Source of the DNA: JALZEG01 sp046263255
GTDB lineage: Bacteria > Actinomycetota > CADDZG01 > WHSQ01
Assembly: GCA_046263255.1 (NCBI GenBank)
Contig: JBHELD010000036.1
Span: forward strand, 1 to 55,818
Length of the DNA stretch: 55,818 bases
Reading direction: 5' to 3'
Shown here piece after piece: positions 38,076 to 45,629 of this stretch (within the stretch, counting starts at the first letter, position 1; each line of letters begins with the position of its first letter). The notes under the pieces were generated by a model. It made no database searches and was not told the DNA's origin. It worked only from the letters and a program-made list of their open reading frames with translations. The translations under genes were made by a program, and so were the position numbers.

Positions 38076-39484
38076 GGCGTAGCCCCCGCGGGCTCGTTCG
38101 CCCCGACCGCGGCACCGCCGAGGTGCTTCGTCCGTCCGAGCAGCACCATCGCGGGACGGATCAGGAAGAACGCGAGCAGGACGTCGACCGCCGTCGCGAG
38201 GCCCAGGGTGAGGGCGAAGCCGCGCACGGGTCCGACCGCGAGGAAGAACAGGATCACCGCCGCCGCCCCCGTGACGAAGTCCGCGACGAGGATCGTCTTG
38301 ATCGCGCGGTCCGAGCCGCGCTGGACCGCGGCGCGGATGCTCTTGCCCGAGCGGACCTCGTCCTTCAGCCGCTCGAAGGCGACGATGAAGGAGTCGGCCG
38401 CGATCCCGATCGAGACGATGATCCCGGCGACGCCGGCGAGCGTCAGCGAGAGCCCCGCGGTCTCGCCGAGGATCGCGAGCACGGTATAGACCAGCGCGGT
38501 GAACTGCGCGAACCCGAGCCAGATCACGAGCCCGAGCGTCCGGTAGTAGAGCAGCACGTAGATCATCACGAGAGCGAGCCCGACGGCGCCGGCGGTGAGG
38601 CCGGTCTTGAGGGACTCCCGGCCCAGCGTCGGCGAGACCTTGCGCACCTCCTGCTGCTCGAGCGTGATCGGCAGCGCGCCGGTCGTGAGCACGAGGGCGA
38701 GGTCCTTGGCCTCCCGCTCGCTCCCGACCGTGATCGACGTCCGCCCGTCGGGGATGCCCTCACCGCAGACGACGCCGCCGCCCGACGCCGCAGGGTCCTG
38801 CATCCCGGCCGCGGACTCGACCTTGCCGTCGAGCACGATCGCGACCTGGCTCTTGATCTGCTCGCCCTCGTCGCGCAGGCACGCGAGCTCCGACGTGAAC
38901 TCCTCCCACAGGTCGGCCCCCTGCGCGTTCATGTCGATGCCGACCGACCACGTGTTCCCCTCGGGGATGGCCTCGGCCCTGTCGACGATCGTGCCGGTGA
39001 GGCCGTTCGCCGGCGCCAGCCGGTAGATCGTCTCGTCGTCCGGCTCGGCCGAGGGGTACACGACCTCCGCGTCGTTGACCGACGAGTCCTGCTCCTCGGT
39101 GACCTCGGGGACCTTCTTCCCGCCCGCCTGGTGGACCTCGAGGACCTGGCGGAACGTGAGCTGAGCGGTCGTCCCGATGAGCTCGAGCGCCTGCTCCTCG
39201 TCCTCGACGCCGGGGAGCTGGATGAGCACGTTGTCGCTGCCGGCGCGCGTCACCTCCGGCTCCGCGACCCCGAGGGCGTCGATCCGCTGGCGGATGAGGC
39301 CGACGGTCTCGTCGAGCACGTCGTCGCGGACCTCCTCGCCCGTTGCCTGCAGGATGACGCTGATCCCGCCTTCGAGGTCGAGGCCGAGCCTGGGCTCGGC
39401 GCCGGCGGCGACGACGCCGGCGAGCCCCCCGAACGCGACGACGAGCCCCACGACGAGCATGATCTTGTGGCGCTTGGTCTTCAT
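38072..39484 (-). CDS. secD: Protein-export membrane protein SecD
   Basis: 470 residues. Six-helix RND-family component of the SecDF complex with a large extracytoplasmic domain. Signatures: RLGLDLEGGISVILQA near the start, IRQRIDALGVAEPEVTRAG, VQLPG-type IQLPGVEDEEQA, GEVEAAAG-like GKVESAAGMQDP, and the membrane block (GLTAGAVGLALVMIYVLLYYR; LTLAGVAGIIVSIGIAADSFIVAFERLKDEVRSG-type sequence with a charged helix 4). ATG at 39484. It is preceded by the HD-domain gene, which ends 16 nt away on its other side. Confidence 0.97.
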   Translation of the reverse strand: MKTKRHKIMLVVGLVVAFGGLAGVVAAGAEPRLGLDLEGGISVILQATGEEVRDDVLDETVGLIRQRIDALGVAEPEVTRAGSDNVLIQLPGVEDEEQALELIGTTAQLTFRQVLEVHQAGGKKVPEVTEEQDSSVNDAEVVYPSAEPDDETIYRLAPANGLTGTIVDRAEAIPEGNTWSVGIDMNAQGADLWEEFTSELACLRDEGEQIKSQVAIVLDGKVESAAGMQDPAASGGGVVCGEGIPDGRTSITVGSEREAKDLALVLTTGALPITLEQQEVRKVSPTLGRESLKTGLTAGAVGLALVMIYVLLYYRTLGLVIWLGFAQFTALVYTVLAILGETAGLSLTLAGVAGIIVSIGIAADSFIVAFERLKDEVRSGKSIRAAVQRGSDRAIKTILVADFVTGAAAVILFFLAVGPVRGFALTLGLATAVDVLLAFFLIRPAMVLLGRTKHLGGAAVGANEPAGATP

Positions 39485-39500
39485 CGGTCCCCTCGTGTGC

Positions 39501-40262
39501 CTAGAGCAGCTTGCTCCCGTTGATGTCTATCTTGAACCGGCAGTCGAGGAACTCCGCCGCCCTCCTGCACATCACCATGCGTGACAGGAAGATCTCGAAG
39601 TACTCCATGACGCCCGCGAGCTCGGTGTCGATCGTGAGCTCAAGGGTGAGAGTACGGGCATCCGAGTCCACGCGCAGGAACGAGTGCTCCACCGCGTGGT
39701 TGACGCGGTCGTGGATGTCGAAGAGCTGCGGGTCCTTCACGCGGACCCGGGAGCGGTGCACGTCCGACTTGTCGGCGACGATCAGCGCCGCTCCGGCCGG
39801 GTTCACGGGGTTCCCGAACTCCTCCTCGTGGTTTCCGATCGCTCCCAGGACGACGCCGGCCTCCCCGTACGGGAGCCCGAGGTCGCGCAGGATGCCGTAG
39901 GTGATCGCGGCCCCCGTCTGCGAGTGCATCGTCCGCGAGACGAAGTTGCCCATGTCGTGGAGGTAACCCGCCATCGCGCCGAGCTCCTGCATGCGCTCGT
40001 CGTAGCCGAGCCGGTGCAGCACGTTGTAGGCGATCTTCGCGACGAGCCCGGCGTGGCGGAAGCCGTGCTCGGTGTAACCGAGCTCGCCCAGGTACCTGTC
40101 GGCGAGCGAGATGAACGTCTGGACGCCCTCGTGCGCCTGGAGCTCGGCGAGCCCGATCGACGACGCCCCCTCGATCGGCTCCGGGCCGGCGGCCGGCTCG
40201 AGGGGCCGCGGCTCTTCCGGCTCGAGGCCGGCGCCCGCGGGATCGCCGGCCCTCTCGGTCAC
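39501..40262 (-). CDS. HD-domain phosphohydrolase between yajC and secD
   Basis: 253 residues. An acidic Pro/Glu-rich N terminus (1–40) precedes an HD fold with probable metal ligands His70 (HGFRH), His102-Asp103 (YLHDMGN), a later NHEEEFGNP and ADKSDVHRSRV. The C-terminal part is beta-rich (RTLTLELTIDTELAGVMEYFEIF). There is no GYP motif, so it is not an HD-GYP c-di-GMP phosphodiesterase; nucleotide substrates are possible but unknown. GTG at 40262 overlaps the yajC stop (GTGA), and secD starts 16 nt further, so it is embedded in the translocase operon. Confidence 0.85.
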   Translation of the reverse strand: MTERAGDPAGAGLEPEEPRPLEPAAGPEPIEGASSIGLAELQAHEGVQTFISLADRYLGELGYTEHGFRHAGLVAKIAYNVLHRLGYDERMQELGAMAGYLHDMGNFVSRTMHSQTGAAITYGILRDLGLPYGEAGVVLGAIGNHEEEFGNPVNPAGAALIVADKSDVHRSRVRVKDPQLFDIHDRVNHAVEHSFLRVDSDARTLTLELTIDTELAGVMEYFEIFLSRMVMCRRAAEFLDCRFKIDINGSKLL

Positions 40263-40588
40263 GCCCCCGGCTCTCCCGCGTCCGCCGCGGTCTCGTCCGG
40301 CGCGTCTTCGTCCTCGGCTTCGAGTTCCTCGGTCACGCGCCGCGCAATCGCCGACTTCACGAAGCGCATCCTCGTCCCCGGCGCCGGCTCGAGCTCGAAG
40401 TCGTCGTCGCCTACCGCGGTCACCCTTCCGTAGAGACCGCCGATCGTGATGATCTCGTCGCCCACGTCGACACTGCCGATGAGCTTCTGGTGCTGCTGGA
40501 CCCTCTTCTTCTGCGGCCGGATCAGCACGAAGTAGAAGACCGCGATGAGGACGCCCAGCAGGATGACCTGGCTCAGACCTTGTTCCAC
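40259..40588 (-). CDS. yajC: Preprotein translocase subunit YajC
   Basis: 109 residues. Small single-pass membrane subunit of the SecDF–YajC complex. One N-terminal helix (VILLGVLIAVFYFVLIRPQKKR) with the family's IRPQxKR boundary, then LIGSVDVGDEIITIGGLYGRVTAV, a hallmark beta domain, and an acidic tail. GTG at 40588 follows AAGGAAGTGAGTC. Confidence 0.95.
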   Translation of the reverse strand: MEQGLSQVILLGVLIAVFYFVLIRPQKKRVQQHQKLIGSVDVGDEIITIGGLYGRVTAVGDDDFELEPAPGTRMRFVKSAIARRVTEELEAEDEDAPDETAADAGEPGA

Positions 40589-40626
40589 GACTCACTTCCT
40601 TCCGAAGGGGTGCGCCCACGCGAACA

Positions 40627-40646
40627 GAGCCGCTTCTCGGCGGCTC
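40627..40646 (-). terminator. Hairpin between ruvB and yajC
   Basis: GAGCCGC-CGAGAA-GCGGCTC followed on the minus strand by TGTTCG: a 7-bp GC stem in the 86-bp gap. It may partly end ruvCAB transcription and separate SOS control from the sec genes. U-tract weak. Confidence 0.4.
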
Positions 40647-40674
40647 GGACGACCATCCTACCGGGGGGACGGGG

Positions 40675-41736
40675 CTAGCTCTCGAACAGCCGCGCCGCCG
40701 CGCTCCCCTCGGGGGGCGCGGCGCCCAGGTGCGCGAACGCGGCCGCGGTCGCGACCCTTCCCCGCGGCGTCCGGCGCAGGAGCCCGAGCTGCATGAGGAA
40801 CGGCTCGTAGACGTCCTCGATCGTGTCGGGCTCCTCGCCCACCGAGACGGCCAGGGTCGAGAGACCCACCGGGCCGCCGCCGAACCGCCGGACGAGGACG
40901 TCGAGGATCGCGCCGTCGGTCTTGTCGAGCCCCTTCTCGTCGACCATGAACACCGCGAGGGCCTCCCGCGCGACCCCCCCGTCGATGACGCCGCCGGCCC
41001 GCACCTGTGCGAAGTCGCGGACGCGGCGGAGAAGGCGGTTCGCGATACGGGGCGTCCCGCGCGAGCGCCGGGCGATCTCGAGCGCGCCGTCGTCGTCGAG
41101 GGCCACGGCGAGGATCGCCGCCGACCGCCGCACGATCTTCTCGAGGTCCTCGGGAGGGTAGTAGTCGAGGCGCTCGGAGAGCTCGAAGCGGCTCCGCAGC
41201 GGCCCGGTGATCAGCCCCGCGCGCGTCGTCGCGCCGATCAGCGTGAAGCGCGGGAGGTCGAGCCGGATCGTGTGCGCGCTCGGGCCCTTCCCGATCACGA
41301 GGTCGAGCTGGAAGTCCTCCATCGCGGGGTAGAGGACCTCTTCGACCGTGCGCGGCAGCCGGTGGATCTCGTCGACGAACAGCACGTCCGAGTCCTCGAG
41401 GTTCGTGAGGATGGCGGCGAGATCCCCCGCCCGCTCGAGCGCCGGTCCCGACGTCGGCCGTATCGCCGCGCCCATCTCGTTCGCGACCACGTGGGCGAGC
41501 GACGTCTTGCCGAGCCCGGGCGGCCCGGACAGCAGCAGGTGCCCGGCGGGCTCGTCCCGCGCGCGCGCGGCCTCGAGCACGATCGCGAGGTGCTCCTTCA
41601 GCTCGGGCTGGCCGACGAACTCGTCGAGGCGCCGCGGCCGCAGCGACCGGGCCGCCTCGCGGTCTTCGGCGTCGGCGACCTTCGCCAGGACGCCTTCCTC
41701 GCCCCGCTCCCCGAGCCGACCGGCGGGCTCGGTCAT
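40675..41736 (-). CDS. ruvB: Holliday junction branch-migration ATPase RuvB
   Basis: 353 residues. Hexameric AAA+ motor that drives branch migration with RuvA. Motifs: SLRPRRLDEFVGQPELKEHL, Walker A GPPGLGKTSLAH, TSGPALERAGDLAAILTNL, Walker B VLFVDEIHRLPRTVEEVLYP, sensor 1 LIGATTRAGLI, arginine finger region PLRSRFE, and RGTPRIANRLLRRVRDFAQ. ATG at 41736 shares one base with the ruvA stop (TGATG). Confidence 0.98.
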   Translation of the reverse strand: MTEPAGRLGERGEEGVLAKVADAEDREAARSLRPRRLDEFVGQPELKEHLAIVLEAARARDEPAGHLLLSGPPGLGKTSLAHVVANEMGAAIRPTSGPALERAGDLAAILTNLEDSDVLFVDEIHRLPRTVEEVLYPAMEDFQLDLVIGKGPSAHTIRLDLPRFTLIGATTRAGLITGPLRSRFELSERLDYYPPEDLEKIVRRSAAILAVALDDDGALEIARRSRGTPRIANRLLRRVRDFAQVRAGGVIDGGVAREALAVFMVDEKGLDKTDGAILDVLVRRFGGGPVGLSTLAVSVGEEPDTIEDVYEPFLMQLGLLRRTPRGRVATAAAFAHLGAAPPEGSAAARLFES

Positions 41737-42311
41737 CAGGCGAGGACCTTCAGGGCGGACTTGATCACGGCCTCCACCGGGTCGTCCGGAGCCGGCCCGA
41801 CCTCGCTCAGCGCGACCCGGACCTCGCCGGCCGAGTAGCCGAGGTTCTCGAGCGCGGAGCGGGCCTTCGACAGCGCGTCGGGCCGGACGCCGACGACCTC
41901 GAGGTCCGGCAGGGCGAGCTTCTCCTTCAGGTCGAGGACGATCCGCTGCGCGGTCTTCTTCCCGATGCCCGGCACCGAGGCGAGCGCGGCGACGTCGTCG
42001 GTGACGAGCGCCTTGCGCAGCGCGTCCGGCGCGAACGCCGAGCACACCTGCAGAGCGACCCTCGGGCCCACGCCGGCGACGCCGAGCAGCGCCTCGAAGA
42101 TCCGCTGCTCGGACTCGGTCGCGAAGCCGAACAGCGCGAGCGCGTCCTCCCGGACGTGCAGGTGCGTCCACAGCCGCACCTCCGCGCCCTCGTGGGGGAT
42201 CGCCGCGAGCGTCGTCGCCGAGCAGGCGACGCGGTACCCGACGCCGGCCACGTCCACGAAGCAGCCGTCGGCGGTGCGCGCCGCGACGCTCCCGCGCAGG
42301 AACCCGATCAT
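41736..42311 (-). CDS. ruvA: Holliday junction branch-migration protein RuvA
   Basis: 191 residues. Tetrameric junction-binding partner of RuvB. OB domain (MIGFLRGSVAARTADGCFVD, GVGYRV), helix-hairpin-helix motifs (LLGVAGVGPRVALQV and LASVPGIGKKTAQRIVLDLK) and the C-terminal RuvB-contact domain (ALENLGYSAGEVRVAL). ATG at 42311 overlaps the ruvC stop by ATGA. Confidence 0.97.
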   Translation of the reverse strand: MIGFLRGSVAARTADGCFVDVAGVGYRVACSATTLAAIPHEGAEVRLWTHLHVREDALALFGFATESEQRIFEALLGVAGVGPRVALQVCSAFAPDALRKALVTDDVAALASVPGIGKKTAQRIVLDLKEKLALPDLEVVGVRPDALSKARSALENLGYSAGEVRVALSEVGPAPDDPVEAVIKSALKVLA

Positions 42312-42820
42312 GCCGTCGCCTCTCGCTGCGCCCGCGCGATCGCGCCGCTCAGCCCGGTGCGGTGGAGGTGGCAGATCGCCAGCGCGCATGCGTCGGCCGC
42401 GTCCGCGGGGGTGGGGAGGGCGTCGAGCTTCAGGAGCGCGGCGACCATCGCCTGGACCTGGTGCTTGGTCGCGTTGCCGACGCCGACGACCGACTGCTTC
42501 ACCTCGGGAGGGGTGTAGTCGACGACCTGGAGCCCCGCCTCGGCCGCGGTGGCGAGCGCGACGCCGGACGCCTGGCCGACGGACATCGCAGTGCGGACGT
42601 TCGAGTTGAAGAACAGGCGCTCGATCGCGACGACGTCCGGCAACGTCGCGCTCAGCACGTCGAGAAGCGAGGTCCTCAGGTACGCGAGACGCCCCGCCTG
42701 CGGAAGAGACGCCGGGGTACGCACGGCGCCGAGCGCGACGGGACGAAGCGACCCCGCCACGCGCTCGACCACGCCGTAGCCCGTCGTCGCGAAGCCGGGA
42801 TCGATCCCGAGGACGCGCAC
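42308..42820 (-). CDS. ruvC: Holliday junction resolvase RuvC
   Basis: 170 residues. Junction-cleaving endonuclease. RNase-H-like core with the catalytic Asp in VLGIDPGFATTGYGV, Glu in VAIERLFFNSNVRTA, and late acidic residues in DAADACALAICH. The GTG at 42820 was chosen over an upstream ATG at 42889 because AAGGAG lies 9 nt before it, VRVLGIDPG is the conserved N terminus, and the LexA-type box at 42873–42886 lies in the extra region. It heads ruvC–ruvA–ruvB. Confidence 0.96.
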   Translation of the reverse strand: MRVLGIDPGFATTGYGVVERVAGSLRPVALGAVRTPASLPQAGRLAYLRTSLLDVLSATLPDVVAIERLFFNSNVRTAMSVGQASGVALATAAEAGLQVVDYTPPEVKQSVVGVGNATKHQVQAMVAALLKLDALPTPADAADACALAICHLHRTGLSGAIARAQREATA

Positions 42821-42872
42821 GGTCGCAGCTCCTTCGTCTTCGAGGCCACCTGTCAGAGGCCGTACCCGTTGG

Positions 42873-42886
42873 CGAACACCTGTTCG
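42873..42886. promoter_or_regulatory. LexA (SOS) box upstream of ruvCAB
   Basis: CGAACACCTGTTCG fits the Gram-positive/actinobacterial LexA operator CGAAC-N4-GTTCG with perfect half-sites. It lies 52 nt before the ruvC start, where it could block transcription. It is the only such box I noticed in the intergenic DNA of this window. Confidence 0.82.
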
Positions 42887-43046
42887 CACGCTACCGCGAC
42901 GGGCGGCGCCGGAGCCGGTTTTCCGGGGGCTCGCTCCCCCCGATTCTGGTTCGTCACCGCGAGGTTGGCCGCGGCCGGCGAGCGCCGTCTCCGGCTCGAG
43001 GCGCCGTCGCGCGCAGAACCCTCTGGTCTCTTCGGAAGACTTTCGG

Positions 43047-43063
43047 AAAAGCTCCCGGGAGCC
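43047..43063 (-). terminator. Intrinsic terminator after the cyclase gene
   Basis: On the minus strand GGCTCC-CG-GGAGC is followed directly by TTTT, the best classical Rho-independent signature in the window. It separates the yebC–cyclase transcript from ruvC. Confidence 0.6.
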
Positions 43064-43094
43064 CGCGGGCGCAGATCGAAGCGACGGCGTTCGC

Positions 43095-44327
43095 CTAGAG
43101 CGGCGTCACGGGGATGCCCCCCGCGTCGCGGACCGCCTTCGGCGTCGCCTCCGGCGTGTCGGCGACCGTCTTGTACAGCACCGCATCGGGGTCGATCCCG
43201 ATCGCCCGCGCGTCGTCGTCGGTCAGTCGTTCCACGAGCGCCTTCGACGCCAGGAGCCGCCCGTCCCGCGCCGTCTCCTGGATGCGTGCCGCCTCGTTCA
43301 CCTCGTCGCCCAGCGCGGTCGCCTCGAGGCGCCCGCCGGTGACGAGCTGCCCCATGTAGAGCGCGCCCCCCCAGTGGATCCCGACGTTCACGAGGCAGTC
43401 GTCGAGCTCGAGCAGCCCCGTCTCGTCCTTGATCTCGCGCGCGGCCGCACGCGTGCTCTCGATCATCGCGCGGCCGGCCTCGATCGCAGCTCGCGCCGCT
43501 CCCGACGGGGAGCCGAGGTCGTCCGCCAGGAAGAACGCGGTCACCCCGTCGCCCGCGTGCTTGCCGACGATCCCGGTCTTCCTCACGACCTGCTCGTCCA
43601 TCGCCGTCGTGATCGCGCGCACGAGCTTGAAGTACGCGGAGCTCGGCAGCCGGCGCGACAGCACCGAGGACGCCTGCAGGTCGGCGAACAGGACCGCCGC
43701 CTGGCGCCGGCCCGGGTCGACGAGGCGCTTCATCCTCTGGAACATCTCCTCGTCGCCCCGCGCGACGAGCGACAGGACGCTGGCCGGAAGCGCGGGGCCG
43801 TAGAGGAACGCGCGGCCCATGAAGTCGTCCGTCGCCTTGTCGTACAGCTTGATCTGCACCTCGGTCACCTTCACCGGCGGGAGGTCCCTCTGGACGAACT
43901 CGATGTCGCTCGTCCAGAGAGGGGGCGGGCGCAGGGGCTCCATCTCGAGGAACTTCTGGACGAGCTCGTCGGTGACCATGCTGCCCTCGAACGCGAGCGG
44001 AGCGGCGCCGGCGACGATCTCGAGAAGCGCCTCCTTGCCGCCTTCGGTGCCTTCGATCATCAGCGGCAGCTCGTTCGCCATGGACTCCATGCAGCTCTCC
44101 TCGGTGATCGCGCGGGTCCACGTCTCTCCGACCATCGCCTCGACGAGGTGCTTGCCGTAGCCGAGCTTGCCCTCGTCGTGCTCGCCGAGCAGGTTCGCCA
44201 TCTCCTCGGAGACCCACACGAGCCGGTAGTCCGCGTCGACGATCGACGCGGCCCACCTCGTCGCGCGGATCTGCTCGGCGACCTCGCGCAGCCGCGGGTC
44301 GCTAGGAAGCGAGGGTGGCGAGGACAT
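43095..44327 (-). CDS. Class III nucleotidyl (adenylate/guanylate) cyclase with PAS-like sensor
   Basis: 410 residues. The C-terminal half (about 205–375) is a cyclase homology domain: first metal Asp216 in AVLFADLQASS, Lys256 and second metal Asp260 in GKHAGDGVTAFF, then Asp341, Asn344 and Arg348 in LGDEVNEAARIQ. The set of catalytic residues looks complete, and the Lys/Asp pair favours ATP, so cAMP is the likely product. The N-terminal half begins with a PAS-like segment (AASIVDADYRLVWVSEEMANLLG); the middle has no recognised domain and no membrane helix. ATG at 44327 lies inside the yebC end (26-nt overlap), with no better start nearby. A terminator follows. Confidence 0.88.
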   Translation of the reverse strand: MSSPPSLPSDPRLREVAEQIRATRWAASIVDADYRLVWVSEEMANLLGEHDEGKLGYGKHLVEAMVGETWTRAITEESCMESMANELPLMIEGTEGGKEALLEIVAGAAPLAFEGSMVTDELVQKFLEMEPLRPPPLWTSDIEFVQRDLPPVKVTEVQIKLYDKATDDFMGRAFLYGPALPASVLSLVARGDEEMFQRMKRLVDPGRRQAAVLFADLQASSVLSRRLPSSAYFKLVRAITTAMDEQVVRKTGIVGKHAGDGVTAFFLADDLGSPSGAARAAIEAGRAMIESTRAAAREIKDETGLLELDDCLVNVGIHWGGALYMGQLVTGGRLEATALGDEVNEAARIQETARDGRLLASKALVERLTDDDARAIGIDPDAVLYKTVADTPEATPKAVRDAGGIPVTPL

Positions 44328-45051
44328 CGTCCGAGATGTCGAAGTTCGCGTACACGTCCTGCACGTCGTCGAGCTCCTCCAGCGCGTCGACGAGGTTCAG
44401 GACCTTCTTCGCGTCGGAGCCCTCGACGGGGATCGTCGATCTCGGCACCTCGGTGAGGTCGGCCGACTCGACCCCGGCCCCCGCATCCTCGAGCGCGTCC
44501 TGCACCGCCTTCAACCGTTCGGGCGGGGTCACCACCTCGATGCTCTCCTCCGACGCGCGCACGTCCTCGGCCCCCGCGTCGACGGCGACCAGGAACGCGT
44601 CCTCCTCCGAGATCGAGTCGCTCGCGATCACGAGAACGCCCTTCGTCTCGAACATCCAGGCGACGGAGCCGGGCTCCGCCATCTTCCCGCCGTTGCCGTT
44701 GAACGTGCTGCGCACGTCCTGCGCGGCGCGGTTGCGGTTGCTCGTGAGGCAGCGGACGAGGACGGCGACGCCGCCGGACCCATAGCCCTCGTACGAGACC
44801 TCCTCGTACGACTCGCCCTGCAGCTCGCCGGTCCCGCGCTTGATCGCGCGCGTGATGTTTTCGTTGGGGACCGAGCTGCTCTTCGCCTTCTGGACGGCCG
44901 TCGCGAGCGTCGGGTTCGCCTCGAGGTTGCCCCCGCCCTCGCGCGCGGCGACCTCGACGAACCGCAGCAGCTTCGCCCACGTCTTGGACCGCTGCGCGTC
45001 GGCCGCGCCCTTCTTGCGCTTGATCGTCGACCACTTCGAATGACCGGACAT
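44302..45051 (-). CDS. yebC: YebC/PmpR-family protein (TACO1-like)
   Basis: 249 residues. Ribosome-associated factor that helps translation through difficult motifs; also annotated as a transcriptional regulator. Hallmarks: MSGHSKWSTIKRKKGAADAQR at the N terminus, NENITRAIKRGTGE, YEGYGSGGVAVLVRCLTSNRNR, and VRSTFNGNGGKMAEPGSVAWMF. The ATG at 45051 abuts the pdxT TAG (TAGATG). pdxS–pdxT–yebC is conserved in Actinobacteria. Confidence 0.97.
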   Translation of the reverse strand: MSGHSKWSTIKRKKGAADAQRSKTWAKLLRFVEVAAREGGGNLEANPTLATAVQKAKSSSVPNENITRAIKRGTGELQGESYEEVSYEGYGSGGVAVLVRCLTSNRNRAAQDVRSTFNGNGGKMAEPGSVAWMFETKGVLVIASDSISEEDAFLVAVDAGAEDVRASEESIEVVTPPERLKAVQDALEDAGAGVESADLTEVPRSTIPVEGSDAKKVLNLVDALEELDDVQDVYANFDISDDVLATLAS

Positions 45052-45624
45052 CTACTCGCTCACCATCTCCACGAACATCGAGTGCACCCTATTGTCGCCC
45101 GTCATCTCGGGGTGGAACGCCGACCCCAGCATGCGTCCCTCGCGCACGAGCACGGGACGGCCGTCGAGCGACGCGAGCACCTCGACGCCGTCGCCGGCGC
45201 GCTCCACGACGGGCGCGCGGATGAACACCGCGCGGAAGAGGGCGTCGAGACCGTCCACCTCCAGGTCCGCCTCGAACGAGTCCACCTGGCGCCCGTACCC
45301 GTTGCGGCGCACGGTCACGTCCATCACCCCGAGGCGGTGGGCGGCGTCCTGCGGCCCGGCGACGTCGCTCGCCATGAGGATCAGGCCCGCGCAGGTGCCG
45401 TACAGCGGCATCCCCTCGCCGGCGCGCTCGCGCAGCGGCTCGAGCAGCCCGAACCGGTCGAGCAGCTTTCCGATGGTCGTGGACTCGCCGCCCGGGATCA
45501 CGAGGCCGTCGATCCCGGCGACCTCCTCGGGGCGGCGCACGACCAGCGGCGTCACGCCGGCGGCCTCGAGCGCGTGAGCGTGTTCGCGGAAGTCGCCCTG
45601 CAGCCCGAGGACGCCGATCTTCAC
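45052..45624 (-). CDS. pdxT: Pyridoxal 5'-phosphate synthase glutaminase subunit PdxT
   Basis: 190 residues. Glutaminase that supplies ammonia to PdxS for de novo vitamin B6 synthesis. Motifs: IGVLGLQGDFREHAHAL, LVIPGGESTTIGKLL, nucleophile Cys in YGTCAGLILMA, GYGRQVDSFE, IRAPVVE, and the catalytic His/Glu in AFHPEMTGD. GTG at 45624 lies 5 nt after the pdxS stop; its ribosome site is weak, so coupling to pdxS is likely. Confidence 0.96.
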   Translation of the reverse strand: MKIGVLGLQGDFREHAHALEAAGVTPLVVRRPEEVAGIDGLVIPGGESTTIGKLLDRFGLLEPLRERAGEGMPLYGTCAGLILMASDVAGPQDAAHRLGVMDVTVRRNGYGRQVDSFEADLEVDGLDALFRAVFIRAPVVERAGDGVEVLASLDGRPVLVREGRMLGSAFHPEMTGDNRVHSMFVEMVSE

Positions 45625-45629
45625 CCTTG

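Larger units (their letters stand above)
42821..43094. other. 274-bp intergenic region between the cyclase gene and ruvC
   Basis: It contains a terminator-like hairpin for the cyclase gene (43047–43063), a hairpin GGGGG…CCCCC near 42927–42942, and a LexA-type box close to ruvC. No small gene or structured RNA is convincing. Confidence 0.6.

Noticed and set aside
39501..40262. HD-GYP c-di-GMP phosphodiesterase
   Set aside because: The HD motif is present but no GYP motif follows.
42308..42889. Longer RuvC start at 42889
   Set aside because: It would extend across the LexA box and lacks a ribosome site; the GTG at 42820 has one and matches the family N terminus.
43095..44327. Diguanylate cyclase that would supply the riboswitch ligand
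   Set aside because: It is a class III cyclase domain without GG(D/E)EF; no c-di-GMP synthase or phosphodiesterase gene is visible in the window.
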